Shown here one piece after another: positions 35,621-47,289 of a stretch of 64,000 bases of DNA. A program made the position numbers and the translations under genes. Location of the stretch: the NCBI GenBank assembly GCA_905250115.1, contig CAJNOI010000210.1, positions 1-64,000 of the forward strand. The letters are read 5' to 3'. Positions within the stretch are counted from its first letter, which is position 1. Each line of letters opens with the position of its first letter. A model generated the notes under the pieces. That model saw only the letters and a list, made by a program, of their open reading frames with translations, was not told where the DNA came from and made no database searches. This stretch comes from Adineta steineri (lineage: Eukaryota > Rotifera > Eurotatoria > Adinetida > Adinetidae).

Positions 35621-35692
35621 TGAGTGTGAATATGGATGTGTGAAGATCATTTGTTTACTTCCACTTACACCGACATGTACACCCACACCCTA
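35621..35692. repeat. Telomere-like foldback near receptor 3' end
   Basis: GAGTGTGAATATGGATGTG at left, TACACCCACACCCTA at right. It ends about 45 bp from the donor end of the broken exon at 35737-35912. Confidence 0.65.
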
Positions 35693-35736
35693 AAAACTAA
35701 TTATATAAAGAAAAAAGTCGCTTCAATTTATCTTAC

Positions 35737-35912
35737 TTGCATTAGCTTTTTCTTCTCCTCCTATATATAATCCATTTGTTGTTGCTTTTGTTATAGTAAT
35801 ATTATTAATTAATTCTTGACATCAATAAACAGCATCATGCTTCAAAATTGTTTTTTTCATCGTTCACATTATTGATGCTACACAACAATATCTTGTTAAA
35901 TTTTTTTGCCAT
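35737..35912 (-). pseudogene. Decayed exon of an unknown protein
   Basis: ATG at 35912, then a protein-like frame beginning MAKKFNKILLCS and ending TTNGLYIGGEEKANA. The frame is interrupted by a single TGA (35822-35824) and ends at a good donor (CAAGTAAG) at 35736. The expected downstream exon is absent; the telomere-like foldback at 35621-35692 starts where it should be. No family recognised. Confidence 0.3.
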
Positions 35913-36604
35913 AGAATAAATAAAAGGCATCACGCATACTCTGAACGATCATTCCAACTATCGAAAACGACATCTTATATGTTCTAAGATGGTGGTAAAA
36001 CGATGCCATCCTACACTATTTTTCATCGTTTTTACATCGTTTAAGACGCCGTTGTTTCTGACATAGACAGCACATGAGTTCACCATCGTCAAGAAACATT
36101 ACAAGACTTTTTTTTGGATTCTTTTCTCATTAGTTCAGATAAATTAATTTATATGGTGATAATTAGTTGTACAGATGACAGTAATCATATTCATAGTAAT
36201 CTTGAAGTCCGCAATGAGTATTTTAAATACGGAAATTGTAACTGATAAAATAAACCATTGATTAATATAACGAAGTAGGAAGATACACTATATATTATAA
36301 TAATACTTGTACTGATGTCAACTTTTTCTTGTTCGATATTTATGAGCTTTCAATGCCATTTGCGCATTATCATCAGGTATGATGGTTAAAAAGATTTATT
36401 ATTATAATTAAACATTTACAATTAAAATATTTAATAAGTATTGAAAGATATATCATTGATCGTTATATTATCTAATTTTTTTTGTGCATAACGTTTCTTT
36501 TATTTCTCTTTTCTTTTTATTGTTATCTTGAGCTAATACAAATGTTCCTTCAAATATAAAGTGATGTTTTTCTGTTTTGGTGTGATTAACTAAATGTAGG
36601 TTTA
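35913..36604. other. Intergenic DNA, no gene recognised
   Basis: A+T-rich DNA with no recognisable coding or RNA feature. Confidence 0.4.
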
Positions 36605-36655
36605 GAGCGTGAGATGAATATAATATCCACACCCACCCCCCGCTCGCGCCGCCAC
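36605..36655. repeat. Telomere-like foldback variant with C+G-rich right end
   Basis: GAGCGTGAGATGAATATAAT, then CCACACCCACCCCCCGCTC. The outer GAGCG/CGCTC arms pair and the AGATGAATA core is present. Confidence 0.6.
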
Positions 36656-37348
36656 TGTTTTAAAGATTTCATGAAATTAGAAACTTATTTCAAACCATTC
36701 AGTATCCTGCTATACATCATTTACCACGATCTTTACGCTTTTACCAAATATACAAAGCCAATGAATTACGCATAATACTATTGTTCAGTTACAAGTATAG
36801 AGTGGGTATTTTTTACATATCTGACCGATCTAGATCTCTTTTGATAAAGTATTAGAAGCAATAATGAAAATAATACATTATGAACATTTTCGATTATTGG
36901 CCTATATCGCAATATTTGTAGAAGTGCAGATGATAACAATTAAGCGATCAAACCAAGTCAAAATTGTTTAAGAAACATTTTTGAAATGACTTCCAGTGTT
37001 AGACAGAGTGTGTTAAACATTATTTGGTCAGTTTTTCGTTTTAATCCTTATTTTTATATTATTAGGAATCAAACTGTGTTTCTATCGTACATTCTCTTGT
37101 ACATCTTGCCCAACGTGTATTATTATTTGGCCCTTTACAAAACTACATTACATTTAACTTTGAAAGTATCGTCGGTAAGCATCGAAGTTTAGTTAGTATT
37201 CAATGCTATACATATTACTTGTTACTTAGACATTGAATTTTCTTGAACATATCGTCTCAATCCTTGTATTTGTTAGGATCCATTATAAAATCTATCCATG
37301 GTCCATTATTAGTCTTGTTAGATCTGGTAAACAATCTTGAGTATATAG
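36656..37348. other. Intergenic DNA, no gene recognised
   Basis: Frame 36986-37192 is open but hydrophobic and unmatched; not called. Confidence 0.4.
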
Positions 37349-37564
37349 TGCACACAACAACAGTTCTTCCTCACAACCTCCGTTTCGTTCAAAGCTCAGT
37401 TTGGTAATGAAGCAAATTCTTGTATCTACGGCGAAGGAAAATATAGTCATCTTTCAATTGTGTTTTTATCAAGAAATTCCACTCAATATTCAATCTTCAT
37501 GTGCAAATCAGATAAGGGATTCAACTATCATTTATATGGATCAGTTCAATGTACTTCAGTTTGA
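37349..37564 (+). pseudogene. Open relic of unknown coding sequence (71 codons)
   Basis: Stop-bounded frame without an ATG at its start, with protein-like composition: AQFGNEANSCIYGEGKYSHL, then FMCKSDKGFNYHLYGSVQCT. An internal or last exon whose neighbours are gone is the best guess; family not recognised. Confidence 0.25.
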
Positions 37565-39129
37565 TATAATTATTGATATTATACAACTCGAAATTAATGA
37601 TAAAACTATTTCTATTATTGATCGTTACTAGCTTTTGCATATTAAAATGATGAGAACTCATAGTCGATATGTGCATTCCAGATATTTCCTAACCTTTTGT
37701 AATCCATTTGAAAATTTTATTTCTTATTCTAAATAAATCTCCATTCATCCTGTTCTTCCCATTTTGCTTTTGGATAACAGCAGAAAATTATCTGAATTTA
37801 TGTTGATAATATCGAATCACATATAACATGCGACTAAATATGAATAAATGAAACTAAACAAAGTGATAATAATATGATTTAAGAAGCAGATGATAATCAA
37901 AGATCGAGTTGATAAGATTAGAAAATGATCCTTCTTAAATAAGAACAGATGAAAGCTGTGTTTTTCAAGTAAATGAATAAATAAATATATAAGCTATTTC
38001 TACGATGTTTTAGTTTGTTTAAGGATGGGTGTAGGCATGATTGTAGTAAAAACACAGATGAATATATATCGACACTCACGCCCACCCACACCCCATTGAA
38101 ATACTTATTGATTATGTTTTGGTAAGATTTATTAATCTAAAATTACTATTAGCATAGTGAAAAGAAACTAATAGTTTGTTTTTGAAAATTGTTGGATATG
38201 AATAATAAAATGTTCTTCGGTAGTAATCTGTACAAGTTTTTAAAATTTTTAAGATTTCTCTGTTCATTAATGACTGCTTGAAATAAACAGGCGTATTGTT
38301 AAATTATAAGAAAACATATCAACAGAGATAAGACGTAAGAAACAGATTAGTATCAATAGAAATAGAAAATTTGCTTCCATTGAATCAACTCAAATTCTCA
38401 ATACAGCAAGAAACATAAAAAAGTGCATGAATATGATTAAAAGATGAATACAATATTCACCCTTACACTATTAAACTCAAATAACTTGTTTGAACAATTA
38501 CTGATACATAACAAATTTTATCTCTCATCTTTTTTATATTTTAATCCACTCACAATAATTGCAGTCATTATATTAATGAACCATACAATCGAAAAATACT
38601 TTATTAGCATCAAATAATACATTGTTATTATAAAATAAGAGAGATAAAAATTCAAGCGTTTTTTTTTCGTATTTCCTTATTTTATTCATACGTATATCTC
38701 TATTCTACAAGTCGATTATGTGCCTGATTTGTTTTCCAACAAAAGATAGTCAAAATGTTCATATTTTAACAAATTATTATTCTTTTACATATGTGCTTAG
38801 CTTAGTTTGTACTAATTACATTCACTTAATTGTATAACAAAAATGGTTAATAGAATTCAAAGAATTATCATATGAAACATATTGATAGGTGTACCATGTA
38901 TTGAAAGAACAATAACTGTCACTAGAGAAACAACTAAAACAAAGTATAACAAGTTAGTGGTCGAAAAATTCACGAATTCTAGTTTAAAAACAACAATAAT
39001 GATGATTATTCATTTATTATTTCTACTTTATTTCTAACACTAAGAAAGTTTGACTGAACTACATAAACAGAAGAACAAACACAAAGTAGCGAGAATACAT
39101 GTAAGAATCTAATGAATAACATAGAAGAA
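37565..39129. other. Intergenic DNA with one full and one partial telomere-like foldback
   Basis: Contains the foldback at 38022-38096 and a half-copy at 38441-38470 (AGATGAATACAATATTCACC). Otherwise A+T-rich with no gene. Confidence 0.5.
38022..38096. repeat. Telomere-like foldback
   Basis: GGATGGGTGTAGGCATG, core CAGATGAATATATA, then CACTCACGCCCACCCACACC. Arms and core match the family pattern. Confidence 0.7.
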
Positions 39130-39917
39130 TCAGTAACTGTCAATTCTACCAATCTTTGTAAGTTGCCACTGCTGACCAGAGTAATCAGTTTTTTTGGCAC
39201 TCATGTGCACAATATGACTGTTTCTAGAAATATCGAGGGCCATATTGAGACCTGTAAATTCATTACTCAAGTTATATGTTCCATCAATCAAACGTGTTAA
39301 ATGCCAATATTGACCTGTATGATGGCCTGTTTTAGCCATATGTGGCTTATTATTATTAATTCCATCATTGATAATATCGAGTGAGTATGCATCACCGAGA
39401 AAACGAGTTCGAAGACTATAAACATTGTCACGTACATGAACAAAATACCAATATTGGCCAGTATAATCAGCGACTGGAGCCATATTCAGACCATAGTTCT
39501 GACCATCATTGATAACATCTAACGCTAATTTTTCACCCGAATAGCTATCTGTCAAACGATAGTAATAATCAGTGTCGATGTCACCTGCTTCTACATTGGT
39601 ATGTGAAGGTAAATCTACAGGTTCGATAGGATTTTGTTTATGATCTTCATCATCAAAATCAGAATCTAAAGTAAAGTAAAAATTATAAAAAAAGTTTTTT
39701 AGTAATTTTAGAAGTTCTATGGTTCATAGATATCGAACTACATAAAGAAAAAGTTCAACTAACTTTCTGCTCTGACTACAACATAATTTACTATGAAATT
39801 GTTAATATTCCTAAAACATTGACATATTCATGGATTAGATGACTTACACATTACATTAGTAACAGCTAGTTGTACAAATGCAATAAATATTAATAGTATG
39901 AACCATTGAGATGACAT
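39130..39917 (-). CDS. Secreted RICIN-type beta-trefoil lectin-like protein
   Basis: Exons 39917-39848 and 39665-39130 join in phase to about 201 aa. Exon 1 is a signal peptide (MSSQWFILLIFIAFVQLAV). After an acidic spacer (YSDFDDEDHKQNP) comes a single beta-trefoil of three similar subdomains, each ending in a QxW-type motif: TGQYWYF, TGQYWHL and SGQQWQL, with LALDVINDG, YSLDIINDG and MALDISRN turns. These define the RICIN fold, a carbohydrate-binding module. No enzymatic domain is attached, so it is a lectin-like protein and not a toxin by itself. A good TATA box precedes it. Ligand unknown. Confidence 0.83.
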
Positions 39918-39967
39918 GACTTAAACAAATTTGTTGAATTGAATGGTTTATTGACTAGTATAACGCG

Positions 39968-39977
39968 TATTTATATA
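39968..39977 (-). promoter_or_regulatory. TATA box of the RICIN-type lectin gene
   Basis: TATATAAATA on the minus strand, 51 bp before the ATG at 39917. Confidence 0.55.
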
Positions 39978-40560
39978 TTCCTATTATGTGTGACAGGAGA
40001 ATTGATTATCATCAATTTGTTACAGTCTTTTTTTCCACACTAACAAGTTATACAATTGAATGTTCACAGCTAAATATTTTCATACCATTAATAATTGATG
40101 ACAGATGTGAACATTCATATTTCTTTTTTATCCAATTAGAAATGCATGTTGCGTTTTTTTTTCGCACAAATAGTTCAAGTTGTGGAATAACACTAAAGAG
40201 TTGTTTCTTAGATTGATCGTAAAAGAAAAAAACATCATATTCATTCACACTTAGAAATATTTGGTCTCTATGAATAATATTCCTTGACAATACATGCGGA
40301 CATAGATATCTGATCATTCTTCAAACGCATTCATATTGATGGTCTGTGACAGATGTTATGGTTTAAATTATTACTATAATTCATTTCTTGCAAGTAATCT
40401 GCTTTCAATATATAAAATTAGGTGTTAGATTTGAATGCATTAATTATGAAAATTTATAATTCATGTAGTGTCATCGTTTTACATGTTTTATTTAGAGATT
40501 TTAATGATAAATAAAAGCACTAAATAAGATGAATATTATTGTAAGTAAGTAAGGATGAAT
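39978..40560. other. Intergenic DNA, no gene recognised
   Basis: Open frames on both strands at 39986-40317 overlap in mirror fashion and neither resembles a protein; not called. Confidence 0.4.
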
Positions 40561-42096
40561 TCAATGAAAAAATAGAAATAAGAAAATTTTAATCGAAAAC
40601 AAGTGCAAGATAAAAGTTTTGGGAATACTAAAGATAGAAACTGAATGTGAAGAAGTTTGTTGCTTTGCAGATGATGTTGTCACTTGCGTTGTAGTAATTA
40701 TTGATTGTCCTGCTATTGCAGGCATCAGTTTACCACCACCTGTAAGTGATACTGTTGTTTGATTAAGCCAACTATTCATAGTCGAATTTGAATCATAAGA
40801 AATATTATATCCATTACTGTTGATATTTGCTAAACTATTATTACTTGTTGTAAGATTTTGTAGCATTGTATTACCAGTTACATTCCATATTGAAGTTGAA
40901 TCAAGAGAAATACTAATATATGAGTTACCATAGCCAGAATAAGCATTGCCATTCCATGTTGAATATTGACTCATGATCCAATTGATACTACTTCCATTGT
41001 AAGCAATAAGTTGACCAGTAAGTGAACATTCGACAACATTGATTGTGACAATTGCAGGTAAAAGATTTGGATTATCTGGATAGCCTGCATAATAATTAAA
41101 ATCTTGTGTTACTTGAGAGTAATTGGCTGTAACGAGAATATTCGATGCTGTATTAATTATTGTGTTATAAAGATAAACGGTAGCTATCACATTTCCAAAC
41201 CATAAGCCAGGCATTGTATTACCGAGTGCAGTTAGTCTTGAATTAGTGATATTGAGCATGGCACCTTGTTGTCGAATCATCGAACTAAACATGACAGTAC
41301 CAGCAAGAAGTCCAGCTGTAAGATCACAATTAGTGAATACTGATGTTTGTCGACCATCAGAGAAAAGTGCAGGTGCATTTGCAGCATAACCGATGACATT
41401 CGTAGCAGTTATCGTTCCAAGTGCATAGAAAGTTGCACTACCAATACCATTTGTATGGGCAATTGCATCTGAAATAGTAACATAACCTGCAGGTGAATCA
41501 CCTGCAAATGATGAACAACGATTGCCACCTGAGTAATGAGCAATGTTTTTTCCTACAACTGTTCCGTATCCACCAGCATAAAGTCCATGAGCTGCAGGTC
41601 CTGAACTATATAAGAATGAATTCTCAACATAGGCATAGGATCCATTTCCATACGAGTATAGATTAGCTGCTCCATTATGCGTAGTTACATTTAAATGATC
41701 GAAAAAGACACGAGATCCATTTTGAATATTGATTGCTGCATTCACGCCAAAGAAGCTAGCTTGAAGAAGATTGGATGAATATCCAGTTTTAACAATGTTG
41801 ACGAAAGAAAGATTTAATTGAGCTCCATTACCAACAACAATAACATTAGTATCATTAGCAGTTGCTGAGAATGTTTGATGGCTAATCCAGGAGGAAGATT
41901 GAGTTCCATTGAAGAAATTTGTAGCTTGAAGTGGTGATAACAAATACATCACAGGCATGACATTATAATTAGCTTTAATAGCATTATCTGTTGTATCCTT
42001 TGAAGTATCAATTATATCACCAGGATCTTGGATAGTGATTGATCCGATATTCAAATATGGCTGTATGAGTATGAGAAGATAGATTAATACTAACAT
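40561..42096 (-). CDS. Secreted right-handed beta-helix surface protein, possibly GPI-anchored
   Basis: Intronless 511-aa ORF from ATG 42096. It has a hydrophobic leader (MLVLIYLLILIQPYLNIG), a body rich in Asn, Ser, Thr and Gly with many N-glycosylation sequons, and repeated short strands of NVxxxxNGAxxxxNS type that suggest a parallel beta-helix, as in pectate-lyase-like or fungal/bacterial adhesin-type proteins. The C-terminus is Ser/Thr-rich followed by a hydrophobic tail (FILHLFSIKIFLFLFFH) compatible with a GPI signal. No catalytic residues could be assigned. Lack of introns and lack of resemblance to animal families suggest a non-animal source, but this is inference. Confidence 0.68.
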   Translation of the reverse strand: MLVLIYLLILIQPYLNIGSITIQDPGDIIDTSKDTTDNAIKANYNVMPVMYLLSPLQATNFFNGTQSSSWISHQTFSATANDTNVIVVGNGAQLNLSFVNIVKTGYSSNLLQASFFGVNAAINIQNGSRVFFDHLNVTTHNGAANLYSYGNGSYAYVENSFLYSSGPAAHGLYAGGYGTVVGKNIAHYSGGNRCSSFAGDSPAGYVTISDAIAHTNGIGSATFYALGTITATNVIGYAANAPALFSDGRQTSVFTNCDLTAGLLAGTVMFSSMIRQQGAMLNITNSRLTALGNTMPGLWFGNVIATVYLYNTIINTASNILVTANYSQVTQDFNYYAGYPDNPNLLPAIVTINVVECSLTGQLIAYNGSSINWIMSQYSTWNGNAYSGYGNSYISISLDSTSIWNVTGNTMLQNLTTSNNSLANINSNGYNISYDSNSTMNSWLNQTTVSLTGGGKLMPAIAGQSIITTTQVTTSSAKQQTSSHSVSIFSIPKTFILHLFSIKIFLFLFFH

Positions 42097-43876
42097 TCTG
42101 AGAATTTTCTAAAACAAAGATTCTTATATATTAAACATCAATAGAATCAAATAAATGTATGTCACTGCTAAGAAATTCGTCATCTTATCATAGCACTACT
42201 ATTTCATATAAACTTATATACTTAAATCATGCTAATAAAACGATTGACAACAAAATAAAATTTCACATAAATATATCTTTTATATACAGCACTAAAAATA
42301 TGATTCAGATATAATTACACAAAAAAAATACAAATGTACTTTAATCGATCATTACCACCAACTGAGTCGTTTGCTTACATTCATGACCAACCTCCCACTT
42401 GTATACAGTTAGAAATAAGTAAATTACGCATAATCACGTCGTTTTCATACAGAATTTGAATTACATATAAAGTAAATATAAAAGAAGAAATATATTACAG
42501 CCAAATAAAATAATGAAGAAAAAGATTGAAAAATATGATCGAAAATACTCATTTTTCATATTTTTTTAGAGGCATATTAAGAGTTATGCTCTCGTTTGAT
42601 AATGATATATGACATAAATAATGTATTTAGATTTCTCTTTCCTTTGATTTATATAAATGATTGACGTAAAAGCACAGAACACGCAAAAATTTCTTGAAAT
42701 TAACAATAATACACTAGCGATCAAACTGAGTCATATATCTTATTGAAAACAACTTTGTTAAAAACCAGCAATGTAATCATACCTAATTAAAATAATAAAA
42801 ATTTCATCGCTCACTTCTACTATCAAAAATACTACACTGTGTCTGATAAAAAATATATTTTTTGATTTCAAGGTGAATATAGTCAGTTAGCACTCAAAAT
42901 TTTGAGAGTGTGAGATGGATGTAGAATAAATAAGGAACGGACACACATCCTCAGTCTTTCAACTTACTTCGCAATAACATATTCTAATGTACATAAACAT
43001 ATTTAAAATACAATTTTCCGTCTCAATATATATACTATATGCTAAGGCTTGTCTTCTCTCATAATTTTCATTCGTAGTTTCAGTTACAATACATTACTAG
43101 CAATTCTATCACTCCATCTCAACTCCTCTCTGCAGATACATACATGACACCAGCAAAATAATTGACAATCATTCAATTATATACTGTGACAAAATTCAAA
43201 AGCTATTGATTTAATTTCATAATTTCTGAAGAAAAGATTCTCATATTATTCGTTATTTTGAATTCCGTCTGTACTATATCCACGTTCCACTTTTTTTATT
43301 CAATTGGGAAACAAAAATTCCAACAACATTAATCTTCATATGTACAACCATATGATTTTCGTGATAGTTATATTTGTTGTACTCACCCTAGTATAATTAA
43401 TAGACTATCTGCTGCTTTTGAAAATGATTTGAGTTAAAATTAGGGAGATTTTATATTTCTTAAATTTAATTTAAATTGATTTTCTATTATAAAGACTTAT
43501 TATATGTCACCTGATAAAGATCTTTAATAAGATCAAAATATGGATCGTTGTTGTTGTATTTATTGCACTCATCCTCACCCCTTAAGATGAAATTCAAAAG
43601 AAAAAGAATCGAGAAAAAATCACAAGCTAAGGAAGTCAGACATGAAATGAAAAAAATCAGGCAGATTATTTAAGAAGACAAGGATGTTGTGCAAAGTGAC
43701 TGTTCTCATTTCATCGGCCAATATTCAGGTTACATAGGTTTTGTTAGAACGGTAGTGTTTGCTTTTTCAAACTAGAGTCTTTTAGATAAAACGTGGGGAA
43801 ACGAATCTTGGCTGATAAAAGAGAATTTAGTCGGAATAAAGATAGATATATAAACCAGTGACATAACCTAATGCTA
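42097..43876. other. Intergenic DNA with a telomere-like foldback
   Basis: Holds the foldback at 42901-42958 and otherwise only A+T-rich sequence without supported coding content. TATATAAG-like boxes at 42123-42130 and 42211-42218 (minus strand) may serve the beta-helix gene. Confidence 0.45.
42901..42958. repeat. Telomere-like foldback, degenerate arms
   Basis: TTTGAGAGTGTGAGATGGAT at left and ACACACATCCTCAGTC at right. CTCAAAATTTTGAG straddles the left end as a separate palindrome. Confidence 0.6.
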
Positions 43877-44362
43877 TCACCTAGGCTGTACTCCAAAAGT
43901 CAAATTGTTTTGTTCTTGTAAATCATTGCTAAGGATACCACAATAATGGGCCGCTGCCGACCTATGGTCTTCTTCGTTGTTTAAGTCAATATGCGCTTGG
44001 TCCATATAATGCTCGATAGTCGCGTGATAAAGACACGCACGGAGACAACCGATATTGAATACTTGAACGAACGGACGACAGTTATATTGACGAGCTCTTT
44101 CAATAGTGGTGTATTTATCTGGGCAGTATAATTGAAAACGCACATTATCCACCAATTCCCTCATTGTATTAATGATGTGATCGAGAAACTCAGGCAAAAA
44201 TAAATCAACACGTTTGACAGTGTTTGCTTTTGCAATAACAAACGGCATGCATTCATGTTGTTTTGTAAAGCGCTTGTAAAATGAAGGTTTAAACTGTGAA
44301 TCAAGCTGTTGATGCTGATCATCTGTGTCGAGGAAAACAATAAATGATTGACAAACGGCCAT
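43877..44362 (-). CDS. Downstream exon or separate small gene next to the ankyrin gene, unknown function
   Basis: ORF from ATG 44362 (MAVCQSFIVFLDTDDQ) to the stop at 43877, about 161 aa. A good acceptor (TTACTTTTGTAG) lies just before it, so it reads like the last exon of the ankyrin gene 100 bp upstream. However, no donor in frame was found between them. The sequence is balanced (PFVIAKANTVKRVDLFLPEF, RPFVQVFNIGCLRACLYH) with several cysteines and no recognised domain. Confidence 0.5.
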   Translation of the reverse strand: MAVCQSFIVFLDTDDQHQQLDSQFKPSFYKRFTKQHECMPFVIAKANTVKRVDLFLPEFLDHIINTMRELVDNVRFQLYCPDKYTTIERARQYNCRPFVQVFNIGCLRACLYHATIEHYMDQAHIDLNNEEDHRSAAAHYCGILSNDLQEQNNLTFGVQPR

Positions 44363-44463
44363 ACATAACAAAAATCTACAAAAGTAAATGTCAGCTTATT
44401 AATGGTTTATATTTTGTCACAAGTATTATCAAAAATAAAACCCAAAAAAACATGTAATATATC

Positions 44464-45285
44464 TCATGTAAGTCTTTTTTTCGGATGAACGATAGTCGCT
44501 AGTCGTTTATAAAGAGCAACACTTTCGTTCAAAAAAAATTCCGCATTTTGCTTATCATCAGATGTAAGAAGTTCATGTCCAGTTTTTCGATGTTCTAACG
44601 CCATATTCAATGCCCATCGTACAATAAGACTTTCTTCATTGTCAAAAATGCCTTGCACGTGAGGAAGTACAGTTAACGAAGCAATGAAGTCATTAGATAA
44701 GTTGTCTATAAGAACATAGATAATTGGCAATCGTCCGTTAATAGTCGAAAACTCGGTTAGAAATAGCATAATTTCATCGAATTTTACATGTTTCGCATCG
44801 ATAATAATTGACGCTCGACGAGAAAGATCAGCAATTTGATCAGCATGGGCAACCAGAAAACGACTTGCTGTTATTTGATTCAGTAAACGACTAAGAGTAG
44901 TTTCTGTTTTGTGCTGAGGATTATTGGCCATTCGAAACAGTGTCGGCCACCAATATTGATTGGTCGTTGCATCTTGTGCTGATTGTAACATTTGACGAAT
45001 TTCATTGCTATAAGTCTCTTCATAAGCTGTGAATCCGTAACGATTTCTTTCAAGATAGCTGAAAGAACAATGTTGAACAATAAGACGAACAACAGAAACA
45101 TGTCCGTAATAGGCAGCTGCGTGAAGAGCAGTGCTTCCGTTAGGTAGAATTTCATTTGGATTAGGAACAGGATTATTCGTGAGATGTTGTAGAACAGTCT
45201 GTGCGTCACCACCGCGACAGGCATTATAAAAATCGCTGTTCTTATTAATACGAGAATTCTCTATCACTTTCGCGTTCTGTATCAT
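44464..45285 (-). CDS. Ankyrin-repeat protein, rotifer type
   Basis: ATG 45285, 273 aa to a TGA at 44464. Two ankyrin repeats occupy about 18-85 (DFYNACRGGDAQTVLQHL, then NGSTALHAAAYYGHVSVVRL). They are followed by about 190 residues without a known fold, including a patterned segment RASIIIDAKHVKFDEIMLFL and LPIIYVLIDNLSNDF. The short ankyrin pair plus unknown C-domain occurs in expanded rotifer families, though I cannot name the family. The relation to 43877-44362 is open: one gene with an unseen intron border, or two adjacent genes. Confidence 0.72.
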   Translation of the reverse strand: MIQNAKVIENSRINKNSDFYNACRGGDAQTVLQHLTNNPVPNPNEILPNGSTALHAAAYYGHVSVVRLIVQHCSFSYLERNRYGFTAYEETYSNEIRQMLQSAQDATTNQYWWPTLFRMANNPQHKTETTLSRLLNQITASRFLVAHADQIADLSRRASIIIDAKHVKFDEIMLFLTEFSTINGRLPIIYVLIDNLSNDFIASLTVLPHVQGIFDNEESLIVRWALNMALEHRKTGHELLTSDDKQNAEFFLNESVALYKRLATIVHPKKRLT

Positions 45286-47053
45286 TTTTTTGTCTTGAGA
45301 GGCTTTTGCACCGATTACTATCTAAAGATATCAGGATTGATAGTTGTTAAATAAGAATGGCAAACTGTCATTCAAAAATACTACTGTCAACTTTCGATAA
45401 TAAGGTATAGGTTGATGCTAATCATTTGACAGATTTCTAGTCGTAAAATCTTTAATATTAGAGAGAGTTAATAAAGTTTTTAAATGACAGTATAGTTTCC
45501 TAGCGGTTCTGAATATGGATGTAAATATAAGAACTGTTTTATAGCGTATATTTTGAAAATATGCTTAAGTGTCAAGATCAGACACTGCTCATTAAAAAAA
45601 GAATAACCTCCACACCCTCGTAGACCTTATTTGATTGGATTTTAATGTTACATAGACTGTATCATTCATTGTCTTTTTAGATATTCACTGACTTTTCTAC
45701 GTGTATACGAGCGAAACAAATTACATAATTATTTGAATCAAATTAAGGAACACTCTCAATAACCCATCAACTGATCCGATTAAAAAAAACGTTTCTTTAC
45801 TACAGTGAAGAACATTTTTTCTTGCATTTTTATTGGCTAAGAACGTTTCTATCTATCAATAAAAATTTAGAAGAAAATTTGTTGTTATAGAAATCCGTGT
45901 TGAGCTTATAAAGGTTACTCTTTCGTTTGGTCGTATGATAGTGAAAAAAAACTGCGAAATTCTATGATGTTCGCTGAATTCTGACACGTTCTATAGAGAA
46001 GTATAAAACGCTTTTCATTCGAATGAGCTTGAAGTCGTTCGACATAGAAAAACGAAATCATTAAGATTCTGTAATAGAACTAATTTTTTAAGTATATCAC
46101 GGGATGAAACTAGCCAAAAATAAGAACAATTGACTCAGAGAATGAAAGCTACAAGGTTGAAAAGATATGGATGCTGAAAAATCTATTCCACTGTAGCAGT
46201 TTTGGACTGGCCTTCTATCTTTTATCAATTTTTTGGCCCCTTTTGATTTATATCCACCAACTATATACTCAATAAATCACAAGACGCTAAAGTTTTTTCG
46301 ATTATAAAACATCTGCCCATGCTGCTTATTTTCAAAATGATGCTCTTGACAAGTCTTTAACCAAATCAATATCACTTAATAAGCTAAACCGCCAGACTCA
46401 AGAGTACTGTTCAGCTTTGAAGGAAAGTATAGAGCTGCATTTCAAACTATGAAAGCACATTCCATCACTTTGAATATATTCTAAAAATCAAGTTTTGAAA
46501 GAAACTGTGTTTTAACTATGAAAATAGGCGGCCTGCGACAGGTTGTTCATGAAGAAAAAATAGCTTTGATTTTCTATGAGTTTCTCTTACTTATTAGACT
46601 TATCAAAAGATGCAGCGCATTCATCGGTCGATAAAACTGCTCGAGTGCTGCTTCTTTCTATCGACTTAGATTATAAACTTTAGAAAACATGAAACTCTTC
46701 TTTCTCATCAATTAAACACAATACTTACATCACATGAACTGATAGCTTCAAATTACGTCAATAGCAGTTTTTTTTCAATCTTGTGAAAGCTTTCGTTCTG
46801 TTTTGTAGTTATATGCGCAAGATAAGATAAAACAGATTTTTACTGTTCTCTTTCAACGACGAACAACAGAAATTTTGTTGTAAGAGATTGTTATAGTGTA
46901 GGCAAATAAATAATGTCCACAGAGCTTCACTCAACACTCGAATACAAGTAATCATTTTCTTCGTCGTTGAGTTTTTCTCCAAAAAGAATGCATAGTTTAT
47001 GTGACTGTAAAACTGCTCTGAAAAACAAAATCGGCTATCTGAAAGAGAATTTT
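45286..47053. other. Long intergenic DNA, no gene recognised
   Basis: Only short frames. A partial telomere-like tract (CCTCCACACCCTCG) is at 45606-45619. The stretch 46200-46960 is less A+T-rich and might be decayed coding or transposon sequence, but no frame or family was recognised. Confidence 0.4.
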
Positions 47054-47260
47054 GAGGGTGAATGTGCGTGAGGGTACGGAAGTCGATGTGTATGGTTGTG
47101 CGTGGCTATATGTGGATACAAATGTGATGATGGGTCTTCTACCATCTATACGCCTAAACCGACACTCATCCGCAAGGGAATTACGAGGATGGGTGGGTAT
47201 GGGTGTAAGTAAGTGTGAGTGGATGTGGGTATGGAGATCAGCGAAGCACTATACTCATAT
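47054..47260. repeat. Cluster of degenerate telomere-like G-strand repeats
   Basis: A 200-bp stretch with many GTGTG/GGGTG units on the plus strand: GAATGTGCGTGAGGGTACGG, GATGGGTGGGTATGGGTGTA, GTGTGAGTGGATGTGGGTAT. Only one C-rich patch (CATCTATACGCC ... GACACTCATCC) lies inside. It is the longest G-strand-biased region in the window. Confidence 0.6.
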
Positions 47261-47289
47261 CTGCACCCGAAGTTTAAAGAGCAATGTTT

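Noticed and set aside
39130..39917. Ricin-like toxin gene
   Set aside because: Only the lectin-type beta-trefoil is present; there is no catalytic chain, so it is described as a lectin-like protein.
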